Origin: an uncultured Lachnospiraceae bacterium
GTDB lineage: Bacteria; Bacillota; Clostridia; Lachnospirales; Lachnospiraceae
Direction: 5' to 3'
Length of the DNA: 64,000 nucleotides
Assembly (NCBI GenBank): GCA_902776305.1
Contig: CACYPS010000001.1
Location: 186,001-250,000, forward strand
A program made the translations under genes and the position numbers. Below the pieces are notes generated by a model that had not been told where the DNA came from, ran no database searches, and worked only from the letters and a program-made list of their open reading frames with translations. Below, in pieces: positions 44,804-54,100 of the stretch (positions are counted from its first letter, which is position 1; each line of letters starts with the position of its first letter).

Positions 44804-45478
44804 ATGAATGTTGAAAAAGTAACCCTGAAGCAAATAAATAGGAGCGACGCACTCCGCTATCTCGGATACGGAGATACAGTACCGGATGACACCACTCTTC
44901 TCCTTCTGGACAAGTGCGAGAAAGAGCTCCTGAACCATCTCGATTGCAAATATCTCTATCGAGTCTTCCCGCTTGAAGGCGGGCAGATACCCGGATCCGC
45001 CTACAGGCTGGAAGGCAGCTCCATTGCATCTCATCTTGCCGGATGCACACAGGTCATCTTCCTGTGCGCAACACTCTCGGAGGGCGTCGACAGGCTGATC
45101 CGTCTTAAACAGATCACCGGCATGACCGAAGCCATGATGACAGACGCGCTTGCGTCATCTGCGATCGAACAGGTCTGTGATACGGCCGAGAGGGAAATCA
45201 TGAAATCTTTCCCCGGCATGCAGCACACTTTCAGGTTCGGTCTGGGGTACGGCGACTTCCCTCTGGAAGGACAAACAGCCTTTCTCAATATACTGGATGC
45301 CAGAAAGCGGATCGGTGTGAGCGTCAGTCCAAGTCTCATGCTGACGCCATTAAAGTCCGTAACTTGTGTAATCGGACTCGGGGAGCATGTCGCGAACGAA
45401 AGTAGAAAGACCTGTGAAGTCTGTTCACTAAAAGAAAGCTGTGCATATCGGCGTGCGGGGAGACTGTGCTCACAGTGA
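44804..45478 (+). CDS. vitamin B12-dependent methionine synthase reactivation-domain protein
   Basis: Stand-alone version of the C-terminal reactivation domain of MetH, which binds S-adenosylmethionine to remethylate oxidised cob(II)alamin. The core shows FRFGLGYGDFPLEGQ, equivalent to the RxxxGYG SAM-binding segment, and a C-terminal cysteine group CEVCSLKESC. 224 residues. The next gene encodes a MetH that lacks this domain, so the two probably act together. The ribosome binding site is weak. Confidence 0.85.
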   Translation: MNVEKVTLKQINRSDALRYLGYGDTVPDDTTLLLLDKCEKELLNHLDCKYLYRVFPLEGGQIPGSAYRLEGSSIASHLAGCTQVIFLCATLSEGVDRLIRLKQITGMTEAMMTDALASSAIEQVCDTAEREIMKSFPGMQHTFRFGLGYGDFPLEGQTAFLNILDARKRIGVSVSPSLMLTPLKSVTCVIGLGEHVANESRKTCEVCSLKESCAYRRAGRLCSQ

Positions 45479-45480
45479 CG

Positions 45481-45537
45481 ATGTCAGCTAACGCTGACCC
45501 AAATCCCGCGCAAAATTTCGCGAGCGAGACTTGAACA
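45481..45537 (-). repeat. family 2 intergenic repeat, copy 2B
   Basis: Inverted relative to 30965-31021. Shared blocks include CAGCTAAC, CTGACCC, AATCCCGCGC and GAGCGAGACTTGAA. Roughly four-fifths of positions agree by hand alignment. It starts directly after the stop codon of the reactivation-domain gene. Confidence 0.75.
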
Positions 45538-45544
45538 GACGGCG

Positions 45545-45590
45545 CTGCATCTCACGTCTGAAGCCACGCGTATTGCGAGATGAAGAATAA
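45545..45590 (+). repeat. family 1 intergenic repeat, partial copy 1C
   Basis: Contains CTCACGTC and then ACGCGTATTGCGAGATGAAG, matching the right half of the 8694-8766 copy. CATCTC/GAGATG at its ends form a dyad. It lies just upstream of the metH ribosome binding site. Confidence 0.6.
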
Positions 45591-45613
45591 CAAAAATCTA
45601 CAAGGAGGACAAC

Positions 45614-48421
45614 ATGACCGTTCAAAACCTCTTGAAGAATCAGTTCACCATCCTTGATGGCGGCATGGGGACCATGCTCCAGCAAAAAGGTATGGCTCTC
45701 GGAACCATCCCGGAAACTCTCAATATCACAAAACCCGAGTGGATCATCGATATCCACCGTCAGTATATAGAAGCCGGTTCACAGATCATCTACGCCAACA
45801 CATTCGGCGCAAACCGCTTTAAAATGGCAGACTCCGGATACACCGTCAGCGATCTCATCCCGGCAGCTATCAAAAATGCCCGCACTGCTGCCATGGGCAC
45901 CGAAACGCTTGTTGCACTGGACATAGGACCGATCGGGCAGCTGCTCGAGCCGACCGGCGCGCTGGCATTTGAGGAAGCCTATGACATTTTTCAGGAGATG
46001 GTCGTCGCAGGGCGTGATGCCGGTGCCGATCTCATTATCATCGAGACAATGACTGACCTTTATGAGACCAAAGCCGCTGTTCTGGCTGCAAAGGAGAACA
46101 GTGATCTTCCGGTATTTGTCACGATGACCTTTGAGGAAAATAAGCGGACCTTCACAGGATGCTCTGTCTCCGCTATGTGTCTTACGATGGAAGGACTCGG
46201 GGTCGATGCTCTCGGCGTCAATTGTTCTCTCGGTCCGCGCGACCTGATCCCGATCGTCGAGGAGATATCAAAGTGGACAAGACTCCCGATCATCGTAAAG
46301 CCGAATGCAGGTCTTCCCGATCCTGTGACCAATACCTATAATGTGCTTCCGGATGAATTTGCCGAAGTCACAAAGCAGATGCTTCCATTCGGCGTTCGCG
46401 TCCTCGGGGGATGCTGCGGAACGAACCCGGACTATATACGAAAACTGTCCGATATGCTTTCCGAGGAAACATCCCGCATCTATACTACGGAGCCGTCTTC
46501 TTCCGGTGAAAACAGCAGTGATACCGCATCTTGCGGTAATCGCGATCTGGCTGTCTGCACACCGCTCAGGACATGCGTCGTCAGCGAGCCGCGTGTTATC
46601 GGGGAACGAATCAACCCTACCGGTAAAAAACGCTTTAAACAGGCTCTCGCGGAGAAAGACATGGATTATATCCTGAGCCAGGCTATAGAGCAGGTCGAAG
46701 CAGGTGCCGATATCCTGGATGTCAATGTCGGAGCACCCGGAATCGACGAAAAAGAGATGATGGTAAAGACTGTCAAAGCGATACAGTCCGTTGTCGACAT
46801 ACCGCTTCAGATCGACTCGACCAAGCCCGACGTATTGGAGGCCGCTCTGCGGATATACAACGGCAAACCGATCGTGAACTCCGTGAACGGCGAGGAAGCC
46901 GTCATGGAACGTATTCTTCCTCTTATCGCCAAATACGGAGCCGCTGTTGTCTGCCTGACATTGGATGAGAACGGTATACCCGCCACTGCTGACGGACGCT
47001 TTGAAATCGCAAAGAAAATAATGAACCGTGCTCTCTCCTACGGCATACCAAAAGAGAACATTCTCATCGACTGTCTCGTCCTGACAGTGTCTGCCGAGCA
47101 GCATGCTGCCATGGAAACTCTCAAGGCTCTCCATCGCGTCAAGACAGAACTCGGTCTGAAAACCGTACTGGGCGTATCGAATATATCATTTGGCTTGCCC
47201 AACAGACTGAATATCAATACATCATTCTTTACAATGGCTCTTTACGCCGGTCTTGACCTGCCGATCATGAATCCGAACCTTGCACCTATGATGTGGGCAT
47301 TCAAGTCCTACAAGGTCCTGGCGGCAATCGACGAGAATTCGCTCGACTTCATCTCCTACTCGGCGGATCATGAGCCGGAGACCGTGCAGTTGAAAAATGT
47401 AAAAGAAGCACTACGTGCTTCCGAGGAATCATTAAAGACTCTAAAGCAGGGATACGCTTCTATAGCTGCGTATGCATCTGCTCTCGCGGGCGGAGCTCAG
47501 TTGTCCGGGCCCTCCGCACAGGTACAGATATCCAAAGCGGTACAGACGGCGAACAACCCGGAGACCCAGCCTCCTGTGCCGGCTCTGACCCTGACTGCCG
47601 GTCATCCGGTAGATTGCAGCTGCGAGAGCTGCCGCGCCCTTGCACGTGCGAGGGACGAATTCGCAAAGCATTCGTCTATCATAGGTTCACCCGCTTCCGG
47701 GCTGGCAGATATTGCACCGGGTGCACATGCAGGAACATCGGACGCTGAAGCGTCTCCCGCATCAACTATCAATGCATCAGGCGGGCTTGCAACATCTGAA
47801 GGTGCGGGCATACTCAAGGCCATGGAAAAGGGAATGAAAAAAGACGGGCGTGAGCTTACGGCCCGGCTTCTCGATCAGGCGGATGCGATGACAATCATCA
47901 ACAATATACTGATTCCCTCTCTGGATGTGATCGGCGCTAAATTCGAACAGGGAAAGATCTTCCTTCCCCAGCTCATACTGGCTGCGGATGTAGCAAAAGA
48001 ATGCTTTGATGTCATAAAGATGAAACTTGCCGAGAGCGGCACAGCATCGGAATCAAGAGGAAAAATCATCCTCGCAACGGTCAAGGGAGATATCCACGAC
48101 ATAGGCAAGAATATCGTCAAGGTCATCTTGGAGAATTACGGATACGATGTCATCGACCTCGGAAAAGACGTCGATCCGCAGCTCATCCTGAAGACAGCCA
48201 TTGAAGAAAATGTACGCCTTGTGGGTCTCTCCGCGCTCATGACTACTACGCTCGGCTCGATGGAGGAGACGATCCGGCTTCTGCGTGAGAATCACGTCGA
48301 CTGTAAGATCATGGTCGGCGGTGCGGTCCTGACGGAGGAGTACGCCGCCAAAATCGGGGCGGACTACTATTCCCGCGATGCAAAATCCGGGGCGGATATA
48401 GCCCGTGAAACGCTCGGCTAA
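45614..48421 (+). CDS. metH: cobalamin-dependent methionine synthase (lacking the reactivation domain)
   Basis: Transfers a methyl group from methyltetrahydrofolate to homocysteine via methylcobalamin. Order: homocysteine-binding barrel (about 1-300; zinc Cys in GVNCSLG and GGCCGTNP), pterin-binding barrel (about 320-600; GERINPTGKKRF, QIDSTKP), an Ala/Ser-rich insertion (about 605-730) containing CSCESC, the helical cap and the B12 domain (GDIHDIGKNIVKV, His ligand). It ends at residue 935 with no SAM-binding domain, which the preceding gene supplies. AGGAGGACAAC precedes the ATG. Confidence 0.95.
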   Translation: MTVQNLLKNQFTILDGGMGTMLQQKGMALGTIPETLNITKPEWIIDIHRQYIEAGSQIIYANTFGANRFKMADSGYTVSDLIPAAIKNARTAAMGTETLVALDIGPIGQLLEPTGALAFEEAYDIFQEMVVAGRDAGADLIIIETMTDLYETKAAVLAAKENSDLPVFVTMTFEENKRTFTGCSVSAMCLTMEGLGVDALGVNCSLGPRDLIPIVEEISKWTRLPIIVKPNAGLPDPVTNTYNVLPDEFAEVTKQMLPFGVRVLGGCCGTNPDYIRKLSDMLSEETSRIYTTEPSSSGENSSDTASCGNRDLAVCTPLRTCVVSEPRVIGERINPTGKKRFKQALAEKDMDYILSQAIEQVEAGADILDVNVGAPGIDEKEMMVKTVKAIQSVVDIPLQIDSTKPDVLEAALRIYNGKPIVNSVNGEEAVMERILPLIAKYGAAVVCLTLDENGIPATADGRFEIAKKIMNRALSYGIPKENILIDCLVLTVSAEQHAAMETLKALHRVKTELGLKTVLGVSNISFGLPNRLNINTSFFTMALYAGLDLPIMNPNLAPMMWAFKSYKVLAAIDENSLDFISYSADHEPETVQLKNVKEALRASEESLKTLKQGYASIAAYASALAGGAQLSGPSAQVQISKAVQTANNPETQPPVPALTLTAGHPVDCSCESCRALARARDEFAKHSSIIGSPASGLADIAPGAHAGTSDAEASPASTINASGGLATSEGAGILKAMEKGMKKDGRELTARLLDQADAMTIINNILIPSLDVIGAKFEQGKIFLPQLILAADVAKECFDVIKMKLAESGTASESRGKIILATVKGDIHDIGKNIVKVILENYGYDVIDLGKDVDPQLILKTAIEENVRLVGLSALMTTTLGSMEETIRLLRENHVDCKIMVGGAVLTEEYAAKIGADYYSRDAKSGADIARETLG

Positions 48422-48426
48422 TGAAA

Positions 48427-48484
48427 CAAAAAAAGAGACCGTCCGAAACCTTATCATAAGCTTCGAACGGTCTCTCACATTTTC
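48427..48484. terminator. terminator after metH (bidirectional)
   Basis: AGAGACCGTCCGAA (48434-48447) pairs with TTCGAACGGTCTCT (48462-48475) with one mismatch. The plus strand continues ACATTTTC; the minus strand has a longer T tract, CTTTTTTTG. Confidence 0.75.
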
Positions 48485-48489
48485 AAAAA

Positions 48490-48681
48490 TTAATATCCGA
48501 TCAGGCTTCCCGCGATCCACGCATCATCTGATCCTGTTACAAGGTGAACCATATACCAGTCATATCCGTCTTTCCTGCAGACATCGCCAGTTGTCTCGAC
48601 CTCTGTACCATTCTTAAGTGCTCCAAGTATCTCACCTTTCAGACCCGCATCTTCTCTGACAAATGCAAATCCTATTAAGAA
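48490..48681 (-). pseudogene. remnant of an SH3-domain protein gene (C-terminal fragment)
   Basis: The minus-strand frame reads about 63 residues ending IAGSLIGY and a stop. It carries LKNGTEVETTG and GYDWYMVHLVTGSDDAWI, the pattern of a bacterial SH3 repeat. An in-frame stop lies just upstream (48682-48684) and no start codon or ribosome binding site precedes it, so this looks like the tail of a decayed or truncated gene. A terminator follows it. The intact SH3 protein at 31147-32373 shares the fold but is not closely identical. Confidence 0.7.
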
Positions 48682-48686
48682 TTATC

Positions 48687-48706
48687 AAGAACGCCTCGGC
48701 GTTCTT
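48687..48706 (-). terminator. hairpin terminator after the MATE gene
   Basis: Perfect AAGAACGCC/GGCGTTCTT stem with a 2-base loop, 35 bases past the MATE stop. The minus-strand tail is GATAATTCTT, a weak U tract. Confidence 0.5.
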
Positions 48707-48741
48707 GTCTTTCAGGCGATACAGATGTGAGATCAGACCGC

Positions 48742-50097
48742 TCACATCGGCTTCACGACCTCACCGTACAATCTCCTGAAACAGATCACCGAAATTATCA
48801 GTGAGGACACCTCGGCGATCGGGAACGCGAACCACACGTTCGTCACGACGCCGGTCCTCGCCAGCAGCCATGCCGCGGGAATAAGGACAAGGAGCTGTCT
48901 TGTCACGGATATAACAAGAGAGTAGATGCTTCTGGAAAAGGCCTGAAAAATAGACCCCATAACAATGCACAGAGCTGCAATCGGAAAGTGCAGGCTTATG
49001 ATACGAAGCGCCGGCACGCCGATTACTCTCATATCGTCCGATGCATTGAACAAGTCAAGCAGTCTGTTCGGCATAACATGGAATATAATCGTACCGAGCG
49101 CCATGATACATACGGCAAGTGCAACAGAGAATTTCAAAGCCTCATCTATCCTGCTCTTGTTTCTCGCACCGTAATTATATGCAAGTACAGGTATAAGTCC
49201 GTTGTTGAGACCGAATATCGGCATAAAGAAAAAGCTCTGCAGCTTGAAGTACACGCCGAATACGGCAGTCGCCGTGTTCGAGAACCCGATCAGGATCCTG
49301 TTCATCATGTACGTCATCAGCGAGCCGATCGCCATCATCAGTATGGACGGCACGCCGACCTGATAAATGCGGCCGATGATCTTCGCATTCGGCTGTAAAA
49401 TCGAACTCATACTGATCCTGATATCGGCATTATACCGCAGATTCAGTATAAGACCGATCGTAGCTGCAATCGTCTGTCCGATTACCGTAGCGTAAGCGGC
49501 ACCCGCCACGCCGAAAGCAGGACAGCCGAATAAGCCGAATATCATGATCGGATCAAGAATGATATTAATGATCGCACCTGTCAGCTGGCTGGCCATACTG
49601 TACACGGTTCTGCCGGTCGATTGCAGCAGTCTCTCAAGCATGATCTGAAAAGAAATACCCAGCGACAGACCCATAACAATTCTCAGATAGGTAATACCAT
49701 ACCCGGCAACAACTGCGTCCTGCGTCTGGCTGTGGATAAATGCAGCTGAGAGCGTCATACCGATCAGGGCAAATATCGCAAAGTTGCAGAATGAGAGAAA
49801 AATCGCGGTGTTAGCAGCCTTATCCGATCTGTCGAATCTCTTCTCACCCAGTGATTTTGAAAGAAGGGCATTTACGCCGACTCCTGTACCGGATGCCACT
49901 GCGATCATCAGGTTCTGCAGCGGAAATGCAAGCGTAACTGCTGTCAGGGCATCTTCACTGAGCCTTGCGACAAAGATGCTGTCCACAATATTGTATAGCG
50001 CCTGCACCAGCATGGAGATCATCATGGGCAGCGACATGGTTACGATTAACTTCTTAACGGGCATGATGCCCATTTTATTTTCCTGTCTTTTTTCCAT
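48742..50097 (-). CDS. MATE family efflux transporter
   Basis: Twelve-helix multidrug and toxin extrusion antiporter. Two similar halves each begin with a polar segment (MPVKKLIVTMSLPMMISMLVQALYNIVDSIFVARL in the first; an N...N...GL pattern in the second, FGLNNGLIPVLAYNYGARN). Substrate and coupling ion are not readable. Start set at MEKRQENKMG (50097), giving 451 residues; the longer reading would overlap ftsY and the ribosome binding site is weak either way. It lies 16 bases after ftsY, so it may be the tail of the smc operon. Confidence 0.93.
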   Translation of the reverse strand: MEKRQENKMGIMPVKKLIVTMSLPMMISMLVQALYNIVDSIFVARLSEDALTAVTLAFPLQNLMIAVASGTGVGVNALLSKSLGEKRFDRSDKAANTAIFLSFCNFAIFALIGMTLSAAFIHSQTQDAVVAGYGITYLRIVMGLSLGISFQIMLERLLQSTGRTVYSMASQLTGAIINIILDPIMIFGLFGCPAFGVAGAAYATVIGQTIAATIGLILNLRYNADIRISMSSILQPNAKIIGRIYQVGVPSILMMAIGSLMTYMMNRILIGFSNTATAVFGVYFKLQSFFFMPIFGLNNGLIPVLAYNYGARNKSRIDEALKFSVALAVCIMALGTIIFHVMPNRLLDLFNASDDMRVIGVPALRIISLHFPIAALCIVMGSIFQAFSRSIYSLVISVTRQLLVLIPAAWLLARTGVVTNVWFAFPIAEVSSLIISVICFRRLYGEVVKPM

Positions 50098-50113
50098 CAA
50101 TTTACCATCGAAC

Positions 50114-51028
50114 TCAATCTTCCGCGAACAGCGCATCTACGAACTCGTCAGAGTTAAATCTCTGCATGTCGTCAATCCCCTCGCCGACGCCGATATATTT
50201 CACGGGGAATCCCATCTCCGACTGAATTGCGATCGCTACGCCGCCCTTGGCCGTACCGTCGAGTTTTGTCAGTACGATACCGGTGATCGCTGTCGTCTCC
50301 TCGAACTCTCTCGCCTGCTGAAGGGCGTTCTGTCCGGTAGTACCGTCCAGTACAAGCAGTGTCTCGATATGCGCAAATCCGTACTCACGTGCAAGTATCT
50401 TGAATATCTTGCTCATCTCTTTCATCAGATTCTTCTTATTGTGCAGACGGCCTGCTGTGTCAATGATGAGCATATCCGTGTCCCTGGCCTTTGCAGACTG
50501 GATCGCATCGTAGACCACCGCACCGGGATCTCCGCCTTCCGGGCCTGTGATGATCGGGACATTTGCCCTCTTAGCCCACACGACGAGCTGCTCGATTGCA
50601 CCCGCACGGAACGTATCCGCTGCAGCGATCAGAACCTTCTTGCCCTGTTTTCTGTAGAGATTAGCCAGTTTTCCGACAGTCGTCGTTTTACCGACTCCGT
50701 TAATGCCGATCATAAGAAGAACGGATTTCTGGTCTTCAAATGCAAAATCAGATTCGTTCACTCTCATCTGTTCCTTGATGGTATCCATAAGGAGCTGCTT
50801 ACATTCCGCAGCACTTCTGATGTGCTGTTCCTTCACTTTTTTCTTGAGGTTCGTGATGATCTCATCCGTTGTTCTGATTCCCATGTCGGACATGATCATG
50901 GTCTCTTCCAGATCCTCATAGAACTCGTCATCAATCTTGTCATAAGATGTAAAGACCTGATTTACACTTGTCGACATGTTATCTCTTGTTTTGGTAAGGC
51001 CTTTTACCAGCTTATCAAAAAATCCCAT
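50114..51028 (-). CDS. ftsY: signal recognition particle receptor FtsY
   Basis: SRP-receptor GTPase at the inner membrane, partner of Ffh. GINGVGKTTTVGKLA (G1), DTAGRLHNK (G3), TKLDGTAKGG (G4) and GVGEGIDDMQRF are visible. Length 304 with a short N domain and no acidic A domain, as in many Firmicutes. The ATG at 51028 follows GGAGG. It lies 84 bases downstream of smc in the common rnc-smc-ftsY order. Confidence 0.97.
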   Translation of the reverse strand: MGFFDKLVKGLTKTRDNMSTSVNQVFTSYDKIDDEFYEDLEETMIMSDMGIRTTDEIITNLKKKVKEQHIRSAAECKQLLMDTIKEQMRVNESDFAFEDQKSVLLMIGINGVGKTTTVGKLANLYRKQGKKVLIAAADTFRAGAIEQLVVWAKRANVPIITGPEGGDPGAVVYDAIQSAKARDTDMLIIDTAGRLHNKKNLMKEMSKIFKILAREYGFAHIETLLVLDGTTGQNALQQAREFEETTAITGIVLTKLDGTAKGGVAIAIQSEMGFPVKYIGVGEGIDDMQRFNSDEFVDALFAED

Positions 51029-51112
51029 AATAACCTCCGCCATCCGGCTTATCCGGTCTATCGCGACCGGTCTTCGCCCTGCCGCATTTCGCAGGACATC
51101 TCGAAGTTACTG

Positions 51113-54100
51113 TCACGACGACAGTTTATCCTCGATCAGGTTCACGGATACGAGAGTGGAGACACCTTTCTCCTGCATCGTGATTCCGTAGAGCCTGTCG
51201 CAGGCCGCCATCGTTCCTCGTCTATGCGTAATAATAATGAACTGAGTATTCTTTGTCAACTTGTGCAGATACTCTGCAAATCTTGTGACATTATTGTCAT
51301 CAAGCGCCGCCTCTATCTCATCGAGAAGGGCAAACGGAGACGGTTTCATATTCTGAATTGCAAAGAGCAGCGCAATTGCGGTAAGTGACTTCTCCCCGCC
51401 TGAAAGCTGCATCATATTCTGCAGTTTTTTTCCGGGCGGTTCCGCAACGATCGTTATAGCCGCCTCGAGGACGTCTGTTTCCCTGTCGATCTCAAGCCTT
51501 CCCTTTCCGCCGCCGAACAGAGCTCTGAAAGCCTTGTCAAACTGGCGGTTGATCTCCGTAAACTTCTCGTTGAACTGCTTTCGCATACCGTTGTCCAACT
51601 CTTCGACGATCCGCATCAGCGTCTTTTCCGATTCGACGAGATCCGAATGCTGTGTCGACATAAAAGTATGCCTCTCCACAAGTTCCTTGTACTCTTCGAT
51701 CGCGTTCACGTTGACATTGCCGAGTTTTTTGATCTCATCCCTTACTTTGGAAAGCTCCTTCCGGATCGCAGCACGGTCCTTATGCTCATCCATTCGATAT
51801 TTCTTCGCCTGATTCGGGGTGAGTTCATATTCATCCCAGAGATGTGTGATGGAGTTCTCAAGCGTCTCCTCCATCTTTTCCTTCTGCGAATGCAGCCTGA
51901 AACTTTCTTTATCAAGTTTGGAAAGCGTGTCGGAAAGTTCATCTCTTCTGTTGAAAGAATTCTTGTGGAGAACAGACAGATCCTGGCGTCTCTGCTGTAA
52001 TTCCGTCATCCTTGTGGAATCGTCCGCCGCCTCTTTTTCTGCTGCGGTGATCGTCTCCTTGATTCTCTCAATATTGGCAAGCTTTTCGTCCGCCTCGCTG
52101 CTTCCTGATGCAAGACTTTCCGTGATACCTGCATCTTCCTCATCGAGATTCGTGATTTCAGAGTCAATACGCTCAATATTGGTCTTCAGGAATCCGCGTT
52201 TCTGCTCGAGTGAAGCAACTTCCATATGGATCCTCTCGACCGTAGCCGCCTGCTTCTCTCTCTCTTCCTGCAGCTTCGCAGCTCTTCCCTCAAGCTCGGT
52301 TACATGCTGCTGCAGCCTTCGCTCCGCGCGCTCTGAATCCATAAGTTCTCCCTGAATAACAGAGCTTGAATCATTGATTTTACCTATCTGCCGCTCGATC
52401 TCCCGGCTCTCCCGGTCAAGAGCGCTGCGGTCGATATGATTCATTCGAATCTGGTCATCTGCCTGTTTGCGGGACATCTCGGATGTATTTTCACGGATAG
52501 ACTCACCGTGGATCTTTCCGCCTATCTTAACGATCTCATCGCGCAGTTTATTTCTCTCATCCCTCTTCTCATCGATGAGGGCCTGAGACATCTCCATTGC
52601 CTTACGGTGTTCCTTGACACTGCGTTCCAACTCCTCGATCTCGCGCTTACGGCCGAGCAGATTCTCTTTATTACGGAAAGCACCGCCGGTAATTGATCCG
52701 CCGGGTGAGAACGACTCTCCCTGCAAAGTAACCATGTACAGAGAATGGTTGTACTTTCTCCCGATTTTTATCGCATGGTCGATGGTGTCTACAACGATTG
52801 TTCTTCCGAGGAGCTGATTTCTGAGATCCTCGTAAATCTTCTGACATGTGACGAGGTCAGATGCAATGCCGATCACGCCTTCTTCCCTGAGAGCGTCTTT
52901 ACGGTCGAATCCTTTTCTTCCTCTGACGTTTGTAAGCGGAAGGAACGTAGCGCGGCCGTAATGATTCATTTTCAGAAATTCGATGAGGTATTTAGCCGTA
53001 TTCTCATTGTCTGTAACGATATTACGTATACTTCCGCCGAGAGCTGTCTCGATTGCGACCTCATATTTCTGCTCCGTTGCGATCAGGTCGGCGACAACGC
53101 CGTGGATGCCGGGATTTCTCCCCTTTTGCTCCATGACCTTTTTGATTGCGTTGCCATAGCCCTCATAGTGCTCATTGATCGTACGCAGCGAATCAAGTCT
53201 TGAAGAATCGCGATGGAATTCTCTCTGAAGAGCATCGAGATTCTGATTTTCATCGCGTATCTGACTCTGCAGATCTGCGACCTGTCCCTCGAGAGCTGCT
53301 GACCTGTCACGGAGATCGGCTATATGATTGCGAATCCCTTTCAGATTCTCCTCAGCCTTTCTCTTTCTCTCCTTAGCGTCATTCTCTTCCTCGCTGAATC
53401 GAAGCATTCTGCTGTCCAGTTCGGATTTTCTGATGGCGATCTGCTCAAGCATCGCATCGTAGCGCTGCATTTTACCCTTGACATTGGTCCTGCCGTTCAA
53501 GAGTCTTATGATGTCATTCTTGGCTGTGTTTATATCGTCATTTACATTGGTGAGCTTCTGGTCGATCCCGGAGAGTTCTTCTTCCTCACCTCTCTGTGCA
53601 CGCCTCTTAGCGCCGAGGTCCTTGTCCAGTTTACTGAGCGATTCTTTCATATCACTCTTCTCGGAAGACTTTCGATCCCGTTCTTCAGAGATCGCCTTGC
53701 GCCTGTTCAGAAAATGTTCACTGTTCTGCCTGACCGCATTGATCTGTTCTTTCAGAAGCTCGATCTGACCTTTCAGCTGCTGCTGCATAAGCTGATTCTT
53801 TGAATACCGGTCGTTAAGCTCGGCGATCTGCGCGTCAAGTTCGGTGATTTCTCCGTCCAGACGCATATACTCGTCCTTGGTCTTCTCAAGGGCATCGGAG
53901 ATTTCCGCTATCTGATCGTCCGCTATTTTTACCTTGCCTTCGATCTCCTGCAGTTCCTTCCCGATCCGTTCGTTGTCGATCAGGAACAGATTTACGTCCA
54001 GCTCCCGGAGAGTATCCCTCTTCTCGAGATAGACTTTCGCGACCTCGCTCTGTTTTTTCAAAGGACCGAGTCTTCCGGAGATTTCCGTCAGAATATCGTT

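Noticed and set aside
44596..45613. Cobalamin or SAM riboswitch before the metH genes
   Set aside because: No conserved riboswitch core was found; the gaps are filled by repeats and hairpins.
48405..48617. Small plus-strand open frame after metH
   Set aside because: It runs across the metH terminator and the antisense of the SH3 remnant, with no ribosome binding site.
49784..51388. Plus-strand open frame of about 534 codons opposite the MATE and ftsY genes
   Set aside because: It spans parts of three well-supported minus-strand genes, and its translation is low-quality shadow sequence.
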